This document shows positions 14,837 to 21,133 of a stretch of DNA of 25,068 bases, in pieces; position 1 is the first letter of the stretch; the number at the start of each line of letters is the position of its first letter. Made by a program: the position numbers and the translations under genes. This DNA is from DATEOR01 sp046733475 (GTDB taxonomy: Bacteria; Actinomycetota; Thermoleophilia; Gaiellales; Gaiellaceae), in the NCBI GenBank assembly GCA_046733475.1, contig JBKPPF010000051.1, positions 1 to 25,068 of the forward strand, given 5' to 3'. The notes under the pieces are model-generated. The model did not search any database, had not been told where the DNA came from, and saw nothing but the letters and a program-made list of their open reading frames with translations.

Positions 14837-14851
14837 AAGGAGGGAAAAGGT

Positions 14852-15325
14852 ATGTCCTTGACCCCTGTCGAAATCCGGCACGTCGACCTGGGCCGGCGGC
14901 CCCTGGGCTACGACCGGACCGCGACCGACGAGCTCCTTGCCGACGTGGCCGCGAGCTTCGAGCACGTCTGGCGCGAGCGCGCCGACCTACGCGACGAGCT
15001 CGAGGAGCTCGAGAGCGAGCTCGTCCGCCACAAGGAGCTCGAGCAGGCGCTTCGTAACACGCTGCTCTCGGCCGAGCGGATGGCTGACGACATGCGCGCG
15101 CAGGCCCGCCGCGAGTCCGATGTGATCGTCGCGGAAGCCCGCTCCGCCGCGCGCGACATCGTCAGCGGCGCGGAGACCGAGAGGGAGCGCATCCGCACCG
15201 AGATCCGCCGCCTGCGCGAGGTCGAGACCGGCGTTCGGGGCGACTACCGTGCCTTCCTGCTCGCTGCGCTCGACCGTCTCGAGAGCGACACCGAGGGACG
15301 CCGGGACGCCGATCAGGCGGCCTGA
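14852..15325 (+). CDS. DivIVA-like coiled-coil polar/septal protein
   Basis: This 157-residue protein resembles DivIVA/Wag31, which recognises negatively curved membrane at poles and septa and directs wall growth in actinobacteria. The N-terminal lipid-binding module is recognisable (LTPVEIRHVDLGRRPLGYD, then a helix TDELLADVAASFEHVW), followed by a long coiled coil from about residue 35 to 135 with heptad Leu/Ala spacing (LRDELEELESELVRHKELEQ). The motif RNTLLSAERMADDMRAQA is typical of the second DivIVA coil. It is shorter than Wag31 and lacks a long C-terminal region; several paralogs are common in this phylum, so it may not be the main polar determinant. It is the best Shine-Dalgarno-led gene of the cluster. 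Confidence 0.88.
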   Translation: MSLTPVEIRHVDLGRRPLGYDRTATDELLADVAASFEHVWRERADLRDELEELESELVRHKELEQALRNTLLSAERMADDMRAQARRESDVIVAEARSAARDIVSGAETERERIRTEIRRLREVETGVRGDYRAFLLAALDRLESDTEGRRDADQAA

Positions 15326-15347
15326 GTTCGGTCTCAGGGCACCCCGT

Positions 15348-15353
15348 TATACT
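15348..15353 (+). promoter_or_regulatory. Predicted -10 hexamer TATACT upstream of the DksA-like gene
   Basis: TATACT is one base off the sigma-70-type consensus TATAAT and ends exactly 7 bases before a GTG at 15361, the same spacing as the leaderless sites elsewhere in the window. Transcription would therefore begin about 24 bases before the DksA-like ATG. Confidence 0.55.
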
Positions 15354-15360
15354 CAGCCAA

Positions 15361-15387
15361 GTGGCGCGGGGAATGGCTCACGCATGA
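15361..15387 (+). CDS. Predicted leaderless 8-codon leader peptide upstream of the DksA-like gene
   Basis: GTG GCG CGG GGA ATG GCT CAC GCA TGA encodes an 8-residue peptide, M-A-R-G-M-A-H-A. The GTG is 7 bases downstream of TATACT, so it would be the first codon of the transcript. An in-frame ATG at 15373 could also start it. The TGA (15385-15387) overlaps the ATG (15384-15386) of the DksA-like gene as ATGA, a layout for re-initiation or coupling. The main gene lacks a convincing Shine-Dalgarno of its own (only GGGGA at 15368-15372). This is a prediction from spacing and overlap only. Confidence 0.4.
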   Translation: MARGMAHA

Positions 15388-15734
15388 ATACGGACCGCTA
15401 TCGGGACCTCCTACTGGGCGAGCGCGAGCGCGTCTCCACCTCGATCCAGCACCTGCACGAGGAGGGGTCGCTCGAGGACGAGACGGAGGAGGAGACCTAC
15501 GACAACCACCTCGCCGACTCGGCGACCGCCACCCTCAATCGCGAGATCGACTACACGCTCGAGGAGAACTCAGGGCACGTGCTGACCGCGATCGACGAGG
15601 CACTGGGACGGATCGACAGCGGGACTTTCGGGACATGCGGGCGCTGCGGCAAACCGATCGCCGAGGAACGGCTCGAGGCGATCCCGTACGCGAATAGGTG
15701 TATCGACTGCAAGCGCCTCGAAGAGAGGGGTTAG
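15384..15734 (+). CDS. DksA/TraR-family C4 zinc-finger protein
   Basis: This 116-residue protein has an N-terminal coiled coil (DRYRDLLLGERERVSTSIQ, later NREIDYTLEENSGHVLTAID) and a C-terminal four-cysteine zinc finger, Cys85, Cys88, Cys106 and Cys109, within GTCGRCGKPIAEERLEAIPY and NRCIDCKR. DksA-type proteins enter the RNA polymerase secondary channel. In actinobacteria the relatives are of uncertain function, and the acidic coil-tip residues of true DksA cannot be confirmed here. An acidic stretch EDETEEETYD lies at residues 31-40. Location between the division genes and lspA is usual in Gram-positives. ATG 15384 is chosen because the coil starts there and because it overlaps the predicted leader-peptide stop. 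Confidence 0.88.
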   Translation: MNTDRYRDLLLGERERVSTSIQHLHEEGSLEDETEEETYDNHLADSATATLNREIDYTLEENSGHVLTAIDEALGRIDSGTFGTCGRCGKPIAEERLEAIPYANRCIDCKRLEERG

Positions 15735-15753
15735 TCAACCCGTCACCGCGGCT

Positions 15754-15773
15754 GATCGACGTTCGCGTCGGTT
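15754..15773 (+). other. Small UUCG-loop hairpin in the lspA leader
   Basis: CGACG (15757-15761) and CGTCG (15766-15770) flank a TTCG loop, with one further A-T pair and two G-T wobbles extending the stem outward. It lies in the 68-base gap between the DksA-like stop and the lspA ATG. No T-run follows, so it is not an intrinsic terminator; its role is unknown and chance is possible. Confidence 0.3.
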
Positions 15774-15802
15774 CGGCCACGGACGGGCGCGTTCCTATCT
15801 CA

Positions 15803-16327
15803 ATGGTCGAGCGCTCGCTGACTGCTGGTCCATTCCATTGGCTGGCCCTCGCCGCGGTCGCGCTCTCGGCGCTCGCCGCCGACCAGCTGACGAAGCAGAT
15901 CGTCGTCACGCAGTTGGGCCTCGGTGAGTCCGTCCACGTCGTCGGGCCGTTCTGGATCCGGCACGTGAACAACCCGGGGATTGCCTTCGGTCTCTTCTCC
16001 AGCTGGGCCTCCGCAGTCACCTTCCTGACCGCCGGCGCGGTTATCTGGATGCTTTTCTACTTCGCGAAGTCGGGCGCCCGCCATCCCATCCTTCCGGTGG
16101 CGCTCGGGCTCCTCATCGGCGGGAGCATGGGCAACCTCGTCGACCGCCTGCGGGTCGGTCATGTGACGGATTTCCTCGACCTTCGCTTCTGGCCGGCGTT
16201 CAACCTCGCCGATACGTTCATCGTCGTGGGCGTCGCGGCTCTCCTCCTCGCGCTCGTCGCGGCCGAGCGGCAGCCACGCATCAGGCGCACTCCTTCGGGG
16301 CGAGCCGCTCCGAAGACGCTTGGCTGA
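15803..16327 (+). CDS. lspA: Lipoprotein signal peptidase (LspA, signal peptidase II)
   Basis: This 174-residue inner-membrane aspartyl protease cleaves the signal peptide of prolipoproteins after diacylglyceryl modification of the +1 Cys. Family motifs are in order: the first membrane helix ending in ALAADQLTKQIV, the conserved NNPGIAFGLFSSW, then GGSMGNLVDRLRVGHVTDF with catalytic Asp114, and FNLADTFIVVGV with catalytic Asp137. Four hydrophobic helices are visible. ATG 15803 places about 12 residues before the first helix; the frame is open upstream but there is no other suitable start. The gene overlaps rluD by 8 bases, the usual lspA-rluD pairing. Confidence 0.95.
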   Translation: MVERSLTAGPFHWLALAAVALSALAADQLTKQIVVTQLGLGESVHVVGPFWIRHVNNPGIAFGLFSSWASAVTFLTAGAVIWMLFYFAKSGARHPILPVALGLLIGGSMGNLVDRLRVGHVTDFLDLRFWPAFNLADTFIVVGVAALLLALVAAERQPRIRRTPSGRAAPKTLG

Positions 16328-17228
16328 GCTCGAAGTCGAAGTCCCGCCTGAGGCCGCGGGCGAACGCCTTGACCGCTTTCTCTCCAGCCTCGAGGAGGTC
16401 GGCTCGCGCGCGGCCGCCGAGCGCCTGATCTCCCAGCGCCGGGTGAGGGTCAACGGCTCGCCGGAGCCGAAGAGTCACCGCCTGGCGGCGGGCGACGTGC
16501 TCGCGGTCAGCGTTCCGGAGAGCAGGCCGTCGACCCTCGAGCCGGAGCAGCTCGACCTGCGGATCGCTGTCGAGGACGAGCATCTGCTAGTCGTGGACAA
16601 ACCTGCCGGGATCGTCGTCCACCCGAGTGCGGGCCATGCGAGCGGCACCCTTGTCCACGGGCTCCTCGGGCACGCGGTCGCGGGCGGGCAGGAGGCCCAG
16701 CGGCCGGGGATCGTCCACCGCCTCGACCGCGACACGTCGGGACTCCTCGTCGTCGCACGTTCCGACGAGGCGCACCGGCGTCTCCAGAAACTCTTACGGC
16801 GGCGGAAGCTCGTGCGCGAGTACCTCGCTCTCGTCCGCGGCCGGCCGCGCTCGAAGCGAGGGCGCATCGAGGCGCCGATCGGCCGTGACCGGCACGACCC
16901 GACGCGCGTCTCGCTGGACACCGACACCCCGCGCGACGCAGTCACGAACTTCGAAATCGTCGAGACGATGCGCCGGCGCGCGCTTCTTCGGGTCGCCCTC
17001 GAAACGGGGAGGACGCACCAGATCCGCGTGCATCTCGCCGCGATCGACCTGCCAGTGTCGGGTGACCCGGCTTACGGTGTCGAGGGAGACCTAGGCCTCG
17101 AGCGCCAGTTCCTCCACGCGGCCCGTCTCGCTTTCCCGCATCCGTTCACGGGCGAGCCGGTGGAGGCCGAGTCGTCGCTTCCGCCGGACCTTCAGGCGGC
17201 CCTGGAAGAAGCCCGCTTGTCCTCATAG
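16320..17228 (+). CDS. rluD: RluD/RluA-family 23S rRNA pseudouridine synthase
   Basis: This 302-residue protein starts at TTG 16320, inside lspA. An N-terminal S4 RNA-binding domain (GERLDRFLSSL, AAERLISQRRVRVNG) precedes the catalytic domain: VVDKPAGIVVHPSAGHASGT, the active-site motif IVHRLDRDTSGLLVVARS with catalytic Asp136, and the C-terminal ETGRTHQIRVHLAAIDLPVSG with DPAYG. RluA-family enzymes convert specific uridines of 23S rRNA (RluD: helix 69) to pseudouridine; the exact site cannot be fixed from sequence, and the gene symbol follows neighbourhood and S4-domain architecture. The last 37 bases overlap the convergent GGDEF gene, an antisense overlap of coding sequences. Confidence 0.92.
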   Translation: MAELEVEVPPEAAGERLDRFLSSLEEVGSRAAAERLISQRRVRVNGSPEPKSHRLAAGDVLAVSVPESRPSTLEPEQLDLRIAVEDEHLLVVDKPAGIVVHPSAGHASGTLVHGLLGHAVAGGQEAQRPGIVHRLDRDTSGLLVVARSDEAHRRLQKLLRRRKLVREYLALVRGRPRSKRGRIEAPIGRDRHDPTRVSLDTDTPRDAVTNFEIVETMRRRALLRVALETGRTHQIRVHLAAIDLPVSGDPAYGVEGDLGLERQFLHAARLAFPHPFTGEPVEAESSLPPDLQAALEEARLSS

Positions 17229-17989
17229 AGCCGCCGGTCGGCGACCTCGACGAGGCCCTCGGGCTCGGTTGCGTCGGTCGGGAGGAAGGCCGCGCCCGCG
17301 CTCGCGGAGATCTCCCCCGGAAGGTGTTCGTGCAGGCGGGTGAGGAACGAGCCGGCGGTCTCCGGGCCCGCCTCGATCAGGAGCGCGGCGAACTCGTCGC
17401 CGCCGAGGCGGCCGACGGAGTCTGTCTCGCGCGCCGTCCCGGCGAGCGCGGAGGCGAAGACGCGGAGCAGTCGGTCGCCCTCCTGATGGCCCTCGCGATC
17501 GTTCTTCTCCTTGAAGCGGTCGAGGTCGAACAGAATCAGCGCGATACGGTTCCGGTAGCGCCGCGCCCGTGCAGCCTCGGCAAGCAGTCGCGCGTGGAAG
17601 GCCCTGTGGTTCAAGACGCCGGTCAGGGGATCTCGACGTGCGCGCTCGGCCAGCTCGCCGGTGACCCGCTCGACATAGGCGACCACGCAGCGTTCGAGGG
17701 CGCGGCGCGCCTCGCTCTCGCCGTGGCGGTCGAGGACGCGGCCCAGGACGAGCAGCTCCGCCGCCACCTCCGCAGGCGCCAGGCCGAGGCTCTCGCGCTC
17801 GCGGGCGTGGTCCTCCGCCAGCTCCCCGGGATCCTCTTCGCCGTCCAGGCTCGCGACGAAGGAGGGGAGCGTGCCGAGCTGCCCGAGGCGGCCGAGCCGC
17901 TCGAGCGAGGGGACGACGCCGTCCGCGAGCGCCTCCTCGACGCTCTCGACCGCGAGGTCCCATGCGGATGTCCTCACGACCCCGGTCAC
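17192..17989 (-). CDS. GGDEF-domain diguanylate cyclase
   Basis: This 265-residue cytoplasmic protein makes cyclic di-GMP from two GTP if active. The GGDEF domain (residues about 118-260) is intact: DPLTGVLNHRAFHARLL, the metal-binding Asp155 in LFDLDRFKEKND, GHQEGDRLLR, and the active-site loop GGDEF at 196-200. The inhibitory I-site RxxD is present as RETD at 187-190, five residues before the loop, so product feedback is expected. Residues 1-115 form an all-helical region with no membrane segment and no sensor domain that I recognise. GTG 17989 is preceded by TAGCCT with 7-base spacing and no Shine-Dalgarno, consistent with leaderless expression. The gene overlaps rluD tail-to-tail by 37 bases and is divergent from rpsB. 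Confidence 0.9.
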   Translation of the reverse strand: MTGVVRTSAWDLAVESVEEALADGVVPSLERLGRLGQLGTLPSFVASLDGEEDPGELAEDHARERESLGLAPAEVAAELLVLGRVLDRHGESEARRALERCVVAYVERVTGELAERARRDPLTGVLNHRAFHARLLAEAARARRYRNRIALILFDLDRFKEKNDREGHQEGDRLLRVFASALAGTARETDSVGRLGGDEFAALLIEAGPETAGSFLTRLHEHLPGEISASAGAAFLPTDATEPEGLVEVADRRLYEDKRASSRAA

Positions 17990-17996
17990 GCAGCTC

Positions 17997-18002
17997 AGGC
18001 TA
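17997..18002 (-). promoter_or_regulatory. Predicted leaderless -10 hexamer TAGCCT for the GGDEF gene
   Basis: On the minus strand TAGCCT (18002 to 17997) ends 7 bases before the GTG at 17989, the same spacing as on the plus strand elsewhere. It lies 14 bases from the oppositely directed rpsB -10. Confidence 0.45.
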
Positions 18003-18016
18003 AAGATCGCTTCGGC

Positions 18017-18022
18017 TAGAAT
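18017..18022 (+). promoter_or_regulatory. Predicted -10 hexamer TAGAAT for rpsB-tsf
   Basis: TAGAAT is a near-consensus -10. Using the same 7-base spacing, transcription would start near 18030, giving an rpsB leader of about 104 bases, unlike the leaderless genes around it. A convincing -35 is not seen. Confidence 0.5.
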
Positions 18023-18029
18023 GCAGCGG

Positions 18030-18133
18030 TTTCGTCACCCGACCCGGCGGATGCGCTCGGGTGGCGGTGCCGGGGCAACCCGGTTCCACTCGACTCCGCC
18101 GGCAGCAGCGAAAATCAACCGAGGAGGATCAGC
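18030..18133 (+). promoter_or_regulatory. Structured rpsB mRNA leader with predicted pseudoknot
   Basis: Stem P1 pairs 18033-18042 with 18057-18066 (10 pairs, one G-U). A second hairpin, CCGGG (18070-18074) with CCCGG (18079-18083), is capped by GCAA, a GNRA tetraloop. Bases CCGGCGG (18044-18050) in the P1 loop are exactly complementary to CCGCCGG at 18096-18102, which would form a pseudoknot enclosing the GNRA hairpin. After 18103 the leader is A-rich and open up to the Shine-Dalgarno at 18121-18127. S2-dependent autoregulation of rpsB-tsf through the leader is known in E. coli; a similar role here is inference. Confidence 0.5.
18121..18127 (+). promoter_or_regulatory. Ribosome-binding site that fixes the rpsB TTG start
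   Basis: GAGGAGG lies 6 bases before TTG 18134 but 21 bases before the first in-frame ATG (18149), which decides for the TTG start. Confidence 0.8.
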
Positions 18134-19015
18134 TTGTCCGCCGTCAGCATGCGCGAGCTCCTGGAGGCCGGGGTGCATTTCGGCCACCAGACGCGGCGCT
18201 GGAACCCAAAGATGCGCCGCTACATCTTCACGGAGCGGGGCGGCATCTACATCATCGACCTGCAGCAGACGCTGGACCTGGTCGAGCAGGCGCACTCCTT
18301 CGTGCGCAACGTCGCCGAGCGGGGAGGCTCCGTGCTCTTCGTCGGCACGAAGAAGCAGTCCCAGGACTCGATCGCCGAGGAGGCGGAGCGTGTCGGCATG
18401 CCGTACGTGAACCACCGCTGGCTGGGCGGGCTCCTGACGAACTGGAGAACCATCTCCGAGCGGCTCGACCGCATGCAGGAGCTTCGCCGCCTGCGCGACG
18501 AGGGCCAGCTCGAGCTCCTGCCGGCCAAGGAGCGCATGACCATGGCGGCCGAGCTTGAGAAGCTGGAGACGAACCTCGGAGGCGTGGACGACATGAAGCG
18601 TCTGCCCGACGCGATCTTTGTCGTCGACCTGAAGAAGGAGCAACTCGCGATCCGCGAGGCCCGCCGACTCAACCTTCCTGTCGTCGCGCTCGTGGACACG
18701 AACTGTGACCCCGACGACGCGGACTACGTCATCCCCGGAAACGACGACGCGATCCGCTCGTGCAGCCTCATCATCCGCGCGATTGCGAACGGGATCGAGG
18801 CCGGCAAGCAGAAGGTGACCGCCACGGAGATGACCGCGCCGACGAACGGCCAGCCCGAGGAGAAGGCTCCGGGGGTGGCGGCCGAGGAGGCGCCCGCCGA
18901 GACCGCCGCGACGGAGGGACCCGCCGAGCCGGCTGACGAGGGAGCGCCTACCGAGACTGCGGCCGAGGCGCCCCCTTCCGAGCAGCCGGCGGCGGAGGAG
19001 GTGTCAGCGGAATGA
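18134..19015 (+). CDS. rpsB: 30S ribosomal protein S2
   Basis: S2 binds the 30S subunit late in assembly next to S1/bS21 sites and is needed for initiation. The 293-residue product has the classic N-terminus SMRELLEAGVHFGHQTRRWN, then PKMRRYIFTERGGIYIIDLQ, the central GTKKQSQDSIAEEAERVGM, YVNHRWLGGLLTNWRTI, and VVALVDTNCDPDDADYVIPG. After about residue 226 a tail of about 65 residues follows, rich in Ala, Pro, Glu and Thr and without Lys or Arg after its first part; such acidic tails occur in other actinobacterial S2 proteins and are probably disordered. TTG is the start, as set by the Shine-Dalgarno. The stop overlaps tsf as ATGA. Confidence 0.97.
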   Translation: MSAVSMRELLEAGVHFGHQTRRWNPKMRRYIFTERGGIYIIDLQQTLDLVEQAHSFVRNVAERGGSVLFVGTKKQSQDSIAEEAERVGMPYVNHRWLGGLLTNWRTISERLDRMQELRRLRDEGQLELLPAKERMTMAAELEKLETNLGGVDDMKRLPDAIFVVDLKKEQLAIREARRLNLPVVALVDTNCDPDDADYVIPGNDDAIRSCSLIIRAIANGIEAGKQKVTATEMTAPTNGQPEEKAPGVAAEEAPAETAATEGPAEPADEGAPTETAAEAPPSEQPAAEEVSAE

Positions 19016-19806
19016 CGGAGATCTCCGCCTCGCAGGTCAAGGAGCTCCGTGACATGACCGGTGCTCCGATGATGGACGCGAAGCGCGCGCTCGTGGAGAC
19101 AGAGGGCGATCTCGAGAAAGCCGCCCAGCTCCTGCGCGAGAAGGGCCTCTCGGCCGCGGCGAAGCGTGCCGGCCGCCAGGTGACCGAGGGCCGCGTCATC
19201 GCCCGCATCGAGAACACCCACGGCGCCATCGTCGCTGTCGGCTCCGAAACGGAGCCGGTCTCCAAGAACGACGAGTTTCTCGGCTTCGCCGAGAAGGTCA
19301 TCGATGCCGTCGAGAAAGAGGGCCCGGACGCGATCGCCGAGCTCGAGACCGAGCGTGTCGACCTCGTGGCGAGGATCGGCGAGAACATCGAAGTCGTCGG
19401 CGCCTCCCGCTTCGAGGCCGGAGGCGACGAGGTGCTCGCCTCGTACGTTCACCCGCCGGCCCAGAAGATCGGCGTACTGGTGCGGGCCCGGGGCGCGGCC
19501 GACCTTGCCCGGCTCGTCGCGATGCACATCGCCTTCGCGAACCCACGCTTCGTGACGCGAGAGGAGGTTCCCGAAGATGAGATCGCGGCCGAGCGCGACA
19601 TCCTCGAGAACCTTCCCGACCTCGAGGGCAAGCCGGACGACGTCAAGGCGAAGATGATCGAGGGCCGGCTGGCGAAGGGCTTCTTCGCCGACAGCGTCCT
19701 CACGGACCAGCCCTGGATCCACAACCCCGATCAGACCGTGGGCCAGGCACTCGCCGAGCACGGGGCGGAGGTGCGCGACTTCGTGCGCTACGCCCTCGCC
19801 GGGTGA
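19012..19806 (+). CDS. tsf: Elongation factor Ts, with altered TDFV motif
   Basis: EF-Ts is the GDP-GTP exchange factor for EF-Tu. The 264-residue protein has the N-terminal UBA-like module (VKELRDMTGAPMMDAKRAL, then AQLLREKGLSAAAKRAGR), the core dimerisation-like subdomains, and the C-terminal module (LLTDQPWI type, here VLTDQPWIHNPDQTVGQAL). The motif that normally reads TDFVAxN and inserts between helices of the EF-Tu G domain (E. coli Asp80-Phe81) reads T-E-P-V-S-K-N at residues 80-86. Both flanks stay in frame (VGSE before, DEFLGFAEK after), so this is substitution and not a sequencing frameshift. ATG 19012 overlaps the rpsB stop, and GTGA joins it to pyrH. Confidence 0.96.
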   Translation: MTEISASQVKELRDMTGAPMMDAKRALVETEGDLEKAAQLLREKGLSAAAKRAGRQVTEGRVIARIENTHGAIVAVGSETEPVSKNDEFLGFAEKVIDAVEKEGPDAIAELETERVDLVARIGENIEVVGASRFEAGGDEVLASYVHPPAQKIGVLVRARGAADLARLVAMHIAFANPRFVTREEVPEDEIAAERDILENLPDLEGKPDDVKAKMIEGRLAKGFFADSVLTDQPWIHNPDQTVGQALAEHGAEVRDFVRYALAG

Positions 19807-20579
19807 GTGCAGAGGTCGAGAGCGAGGTCACGGCGCCCGCGGAGGGTGCGGCAGCCTTCCAGCGCGTCCTGCTGAAGCTCTCGGGCGAAGCGCTGCTCGG
19901 AAGCCAGGAGTACGGAATCGACCGCGTGCGCGTCGAGGCGATCGCACATCAGATCCAGGACGTTCACGAGCTCGGGGTCGAGACGGCGATCGTGCTCGGC
20001 GCGGGGAACATCTACCGCGGGATGGCGGTGGCGGCCGAGGGGATGGACCGGGCGACCGCCGACTACGCGGGGATGCTCGCCACCCTGCTCAACTGCCTCG
20101 CCGTTCAGGACGCACTCGAGCAGCTCGGCGTCAACACCCGCGTGCTCTCGGCGATCACCGCGAGCCAGGTGGCAGAGCCGTACCTCCGCCGCCGTGCGAT
20201 CCGGCATCTGGAGAAGGAGCGCGTGGTCATCTTCGCGGGCGGGACGGGGAACCCGTTCTTCACGACGGACACCGCCGCGGCGCTCCGCGCGCTCGAGATC
20301 GGCGCCGAGGCGATCCTCATGGGCAAGAACGGCGTCGACGGCGTCTACGACGGCGATCCGGACGAGAACCCGGACGCGGCGTTTCTGCCAGAGCTCACCC
20401 ACCGCAAGGCGCTCGAGCGCGGGCTCAGGGTGATGGATTCGACCGCGCTCTCGCTCTGCATGGACAACAGCCTGCCGATCTACGTCTTCGGCCTCGACGA
20501 CGAGCGCAACATCGGGCGTGTCGTGCGTGGCGAGCGAATCGGCACGATTATCTCCACGGCAAGGGAGGAGGACGAATGA
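19803..20579 (+). CDS. pyrH: Uridylate kinase (UMP kinase)
   Basis: PyrH phosphorylates UMP to UDP with ATP, as a hexamer regulated by GTP and UTP in bacteria. The 258-residue product has the amino-acid-kinase fold: VLLKLSGEALLG with the phosphate-binding Lys, VLGAGNIYRG, the UMP-binding region DRATADYAGMLATLLNCLAV, VIFAGGTGNPFFTTDTAAAL, and KNGVDGVYDGDP, then a late RVMDSTALSLCMDN. The N-terminus carries about 18 extra acidic residues (SAEVESEVTAPAEGAAAF) before the fold, which result from the GTG start that overlaps tsf; no closer start fits. The stop overlaps frr as ATGA. Confidence 0.97.
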   Translation: MSAEVESEVTAPAEGAAAFQRVLLKLSGEALLGSQEYGIDRVRVEAIAHQIQDVHELGVETAIVLGAGNIYRGMAVAAEGMDRATADYAGMLATLLNCLAVQDALEQLGVNTRVLSAITASQVAEPYLRRRAIRHLEKERVVIFAGGTGNPFFTTDTAAALRALEIGAEAILMGKNGVDGVYDGDPDENPDAAFLPELTHRKALERGLRVMDSTALSLCMDNSLPIYVFGLDDERNIGRVVRGERIGTIISTAREEDE

Positions 20580-21133
20580 TCGACGACTTCGTGAGCGACG
20601 CGACCCGACGGATGGACAAATCGGTCGAGGCCGCTGCGCACGAGTTCAACACCGTCAGGACCGGCCGCGCGTCCGCGGCGCTCCTCGACCGCATCCAGGT
20701 CGACTACTACGGGACGGCGACGCCGCTCCAGCAGCTCGCGACGATCAACGTCCCCGAGCCGCGCATGATCACGGTGCAGCCGTACGATCCCGGCTCGATC
20801 AAGGCGATCGAGCGCGCGATCCTCGAGTCCGACCTCGGCCTCACGCCTTCGAACGACGGCAAGATCGTCCGACTGCCGATCCCGCAGCTGACGGAGGAAC
20901 GGCGCAAGGAGCTCGTGAAGGTCGTCAAGCACCTCGCTGAAGAGGGCCGGGTCGCGGTCCGAAATGTGCGCCGCGATGTCATGCACGACCTCAAGGAGCT
21001 CGTCAAGAACGGCGACGTCGGCGACGACGAGGAGCGGCGCGCCGAGGACCGCGTCCAGAAGCTCACCGACGAGCACGTCGCGAAGATCGAGGACCTCTTG
21101 AAGCGCAAAGAGGCCGAGATCATGGAGGTATGA
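20576..21133 (+). CDS. frr: Ribosome recycling factor
   Basis: RRF splits post-termination ribosomes together with EF-G. The 185-residue product matches full length: DDFVSDATRRMDKSVEAAAH at the N-terminus, the hallmark NTVRTGRASAALLDRIQVDY with YGTATPLQQLATINVPEP, then ITVQPYDPGSIKAIERAI, DGKIVRLPIPQLTEERRKEL and the C-terminal helix with VRNVRRDVMHDLKEL. A strong Shine-Dalgarno GGGAGGAGG (20563-20571) precedes ATG 20576. The stop overlaps uppS as ATGA. Confidence 0.97.
   Translation: MIDDFVSDATRRMDKSVEAAAHEFNTVRTGRASAALLDRIQVDYYGTATPLQQLATINVPEPRMITVQPYDPGSIKAIERAILESDLGLTPSNDGKIVRLPIPQLTEERRKELVKVVKHLAEEGRVAVRNVRRDVMHDLKELVKNGDVGDDEERRAEDRVQKLTDEHVAKIEDLLKRKEAEIMEV

Noticed and set aside
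15754..15773. Terminator between the DksA-like gene and lspA
   Set aside because: The UUCG-loop hairpin is short and is not followed by a T-run; at most it is a leader hairpin.
19240..19275. Frameshift or sequencing error explaining the odd EF-Ts motif
   Set aside because: The residues on both sides are in the same frame and match EF-Ts, with T, V and N of the motif retained, so simple substitutions are the better explanation.
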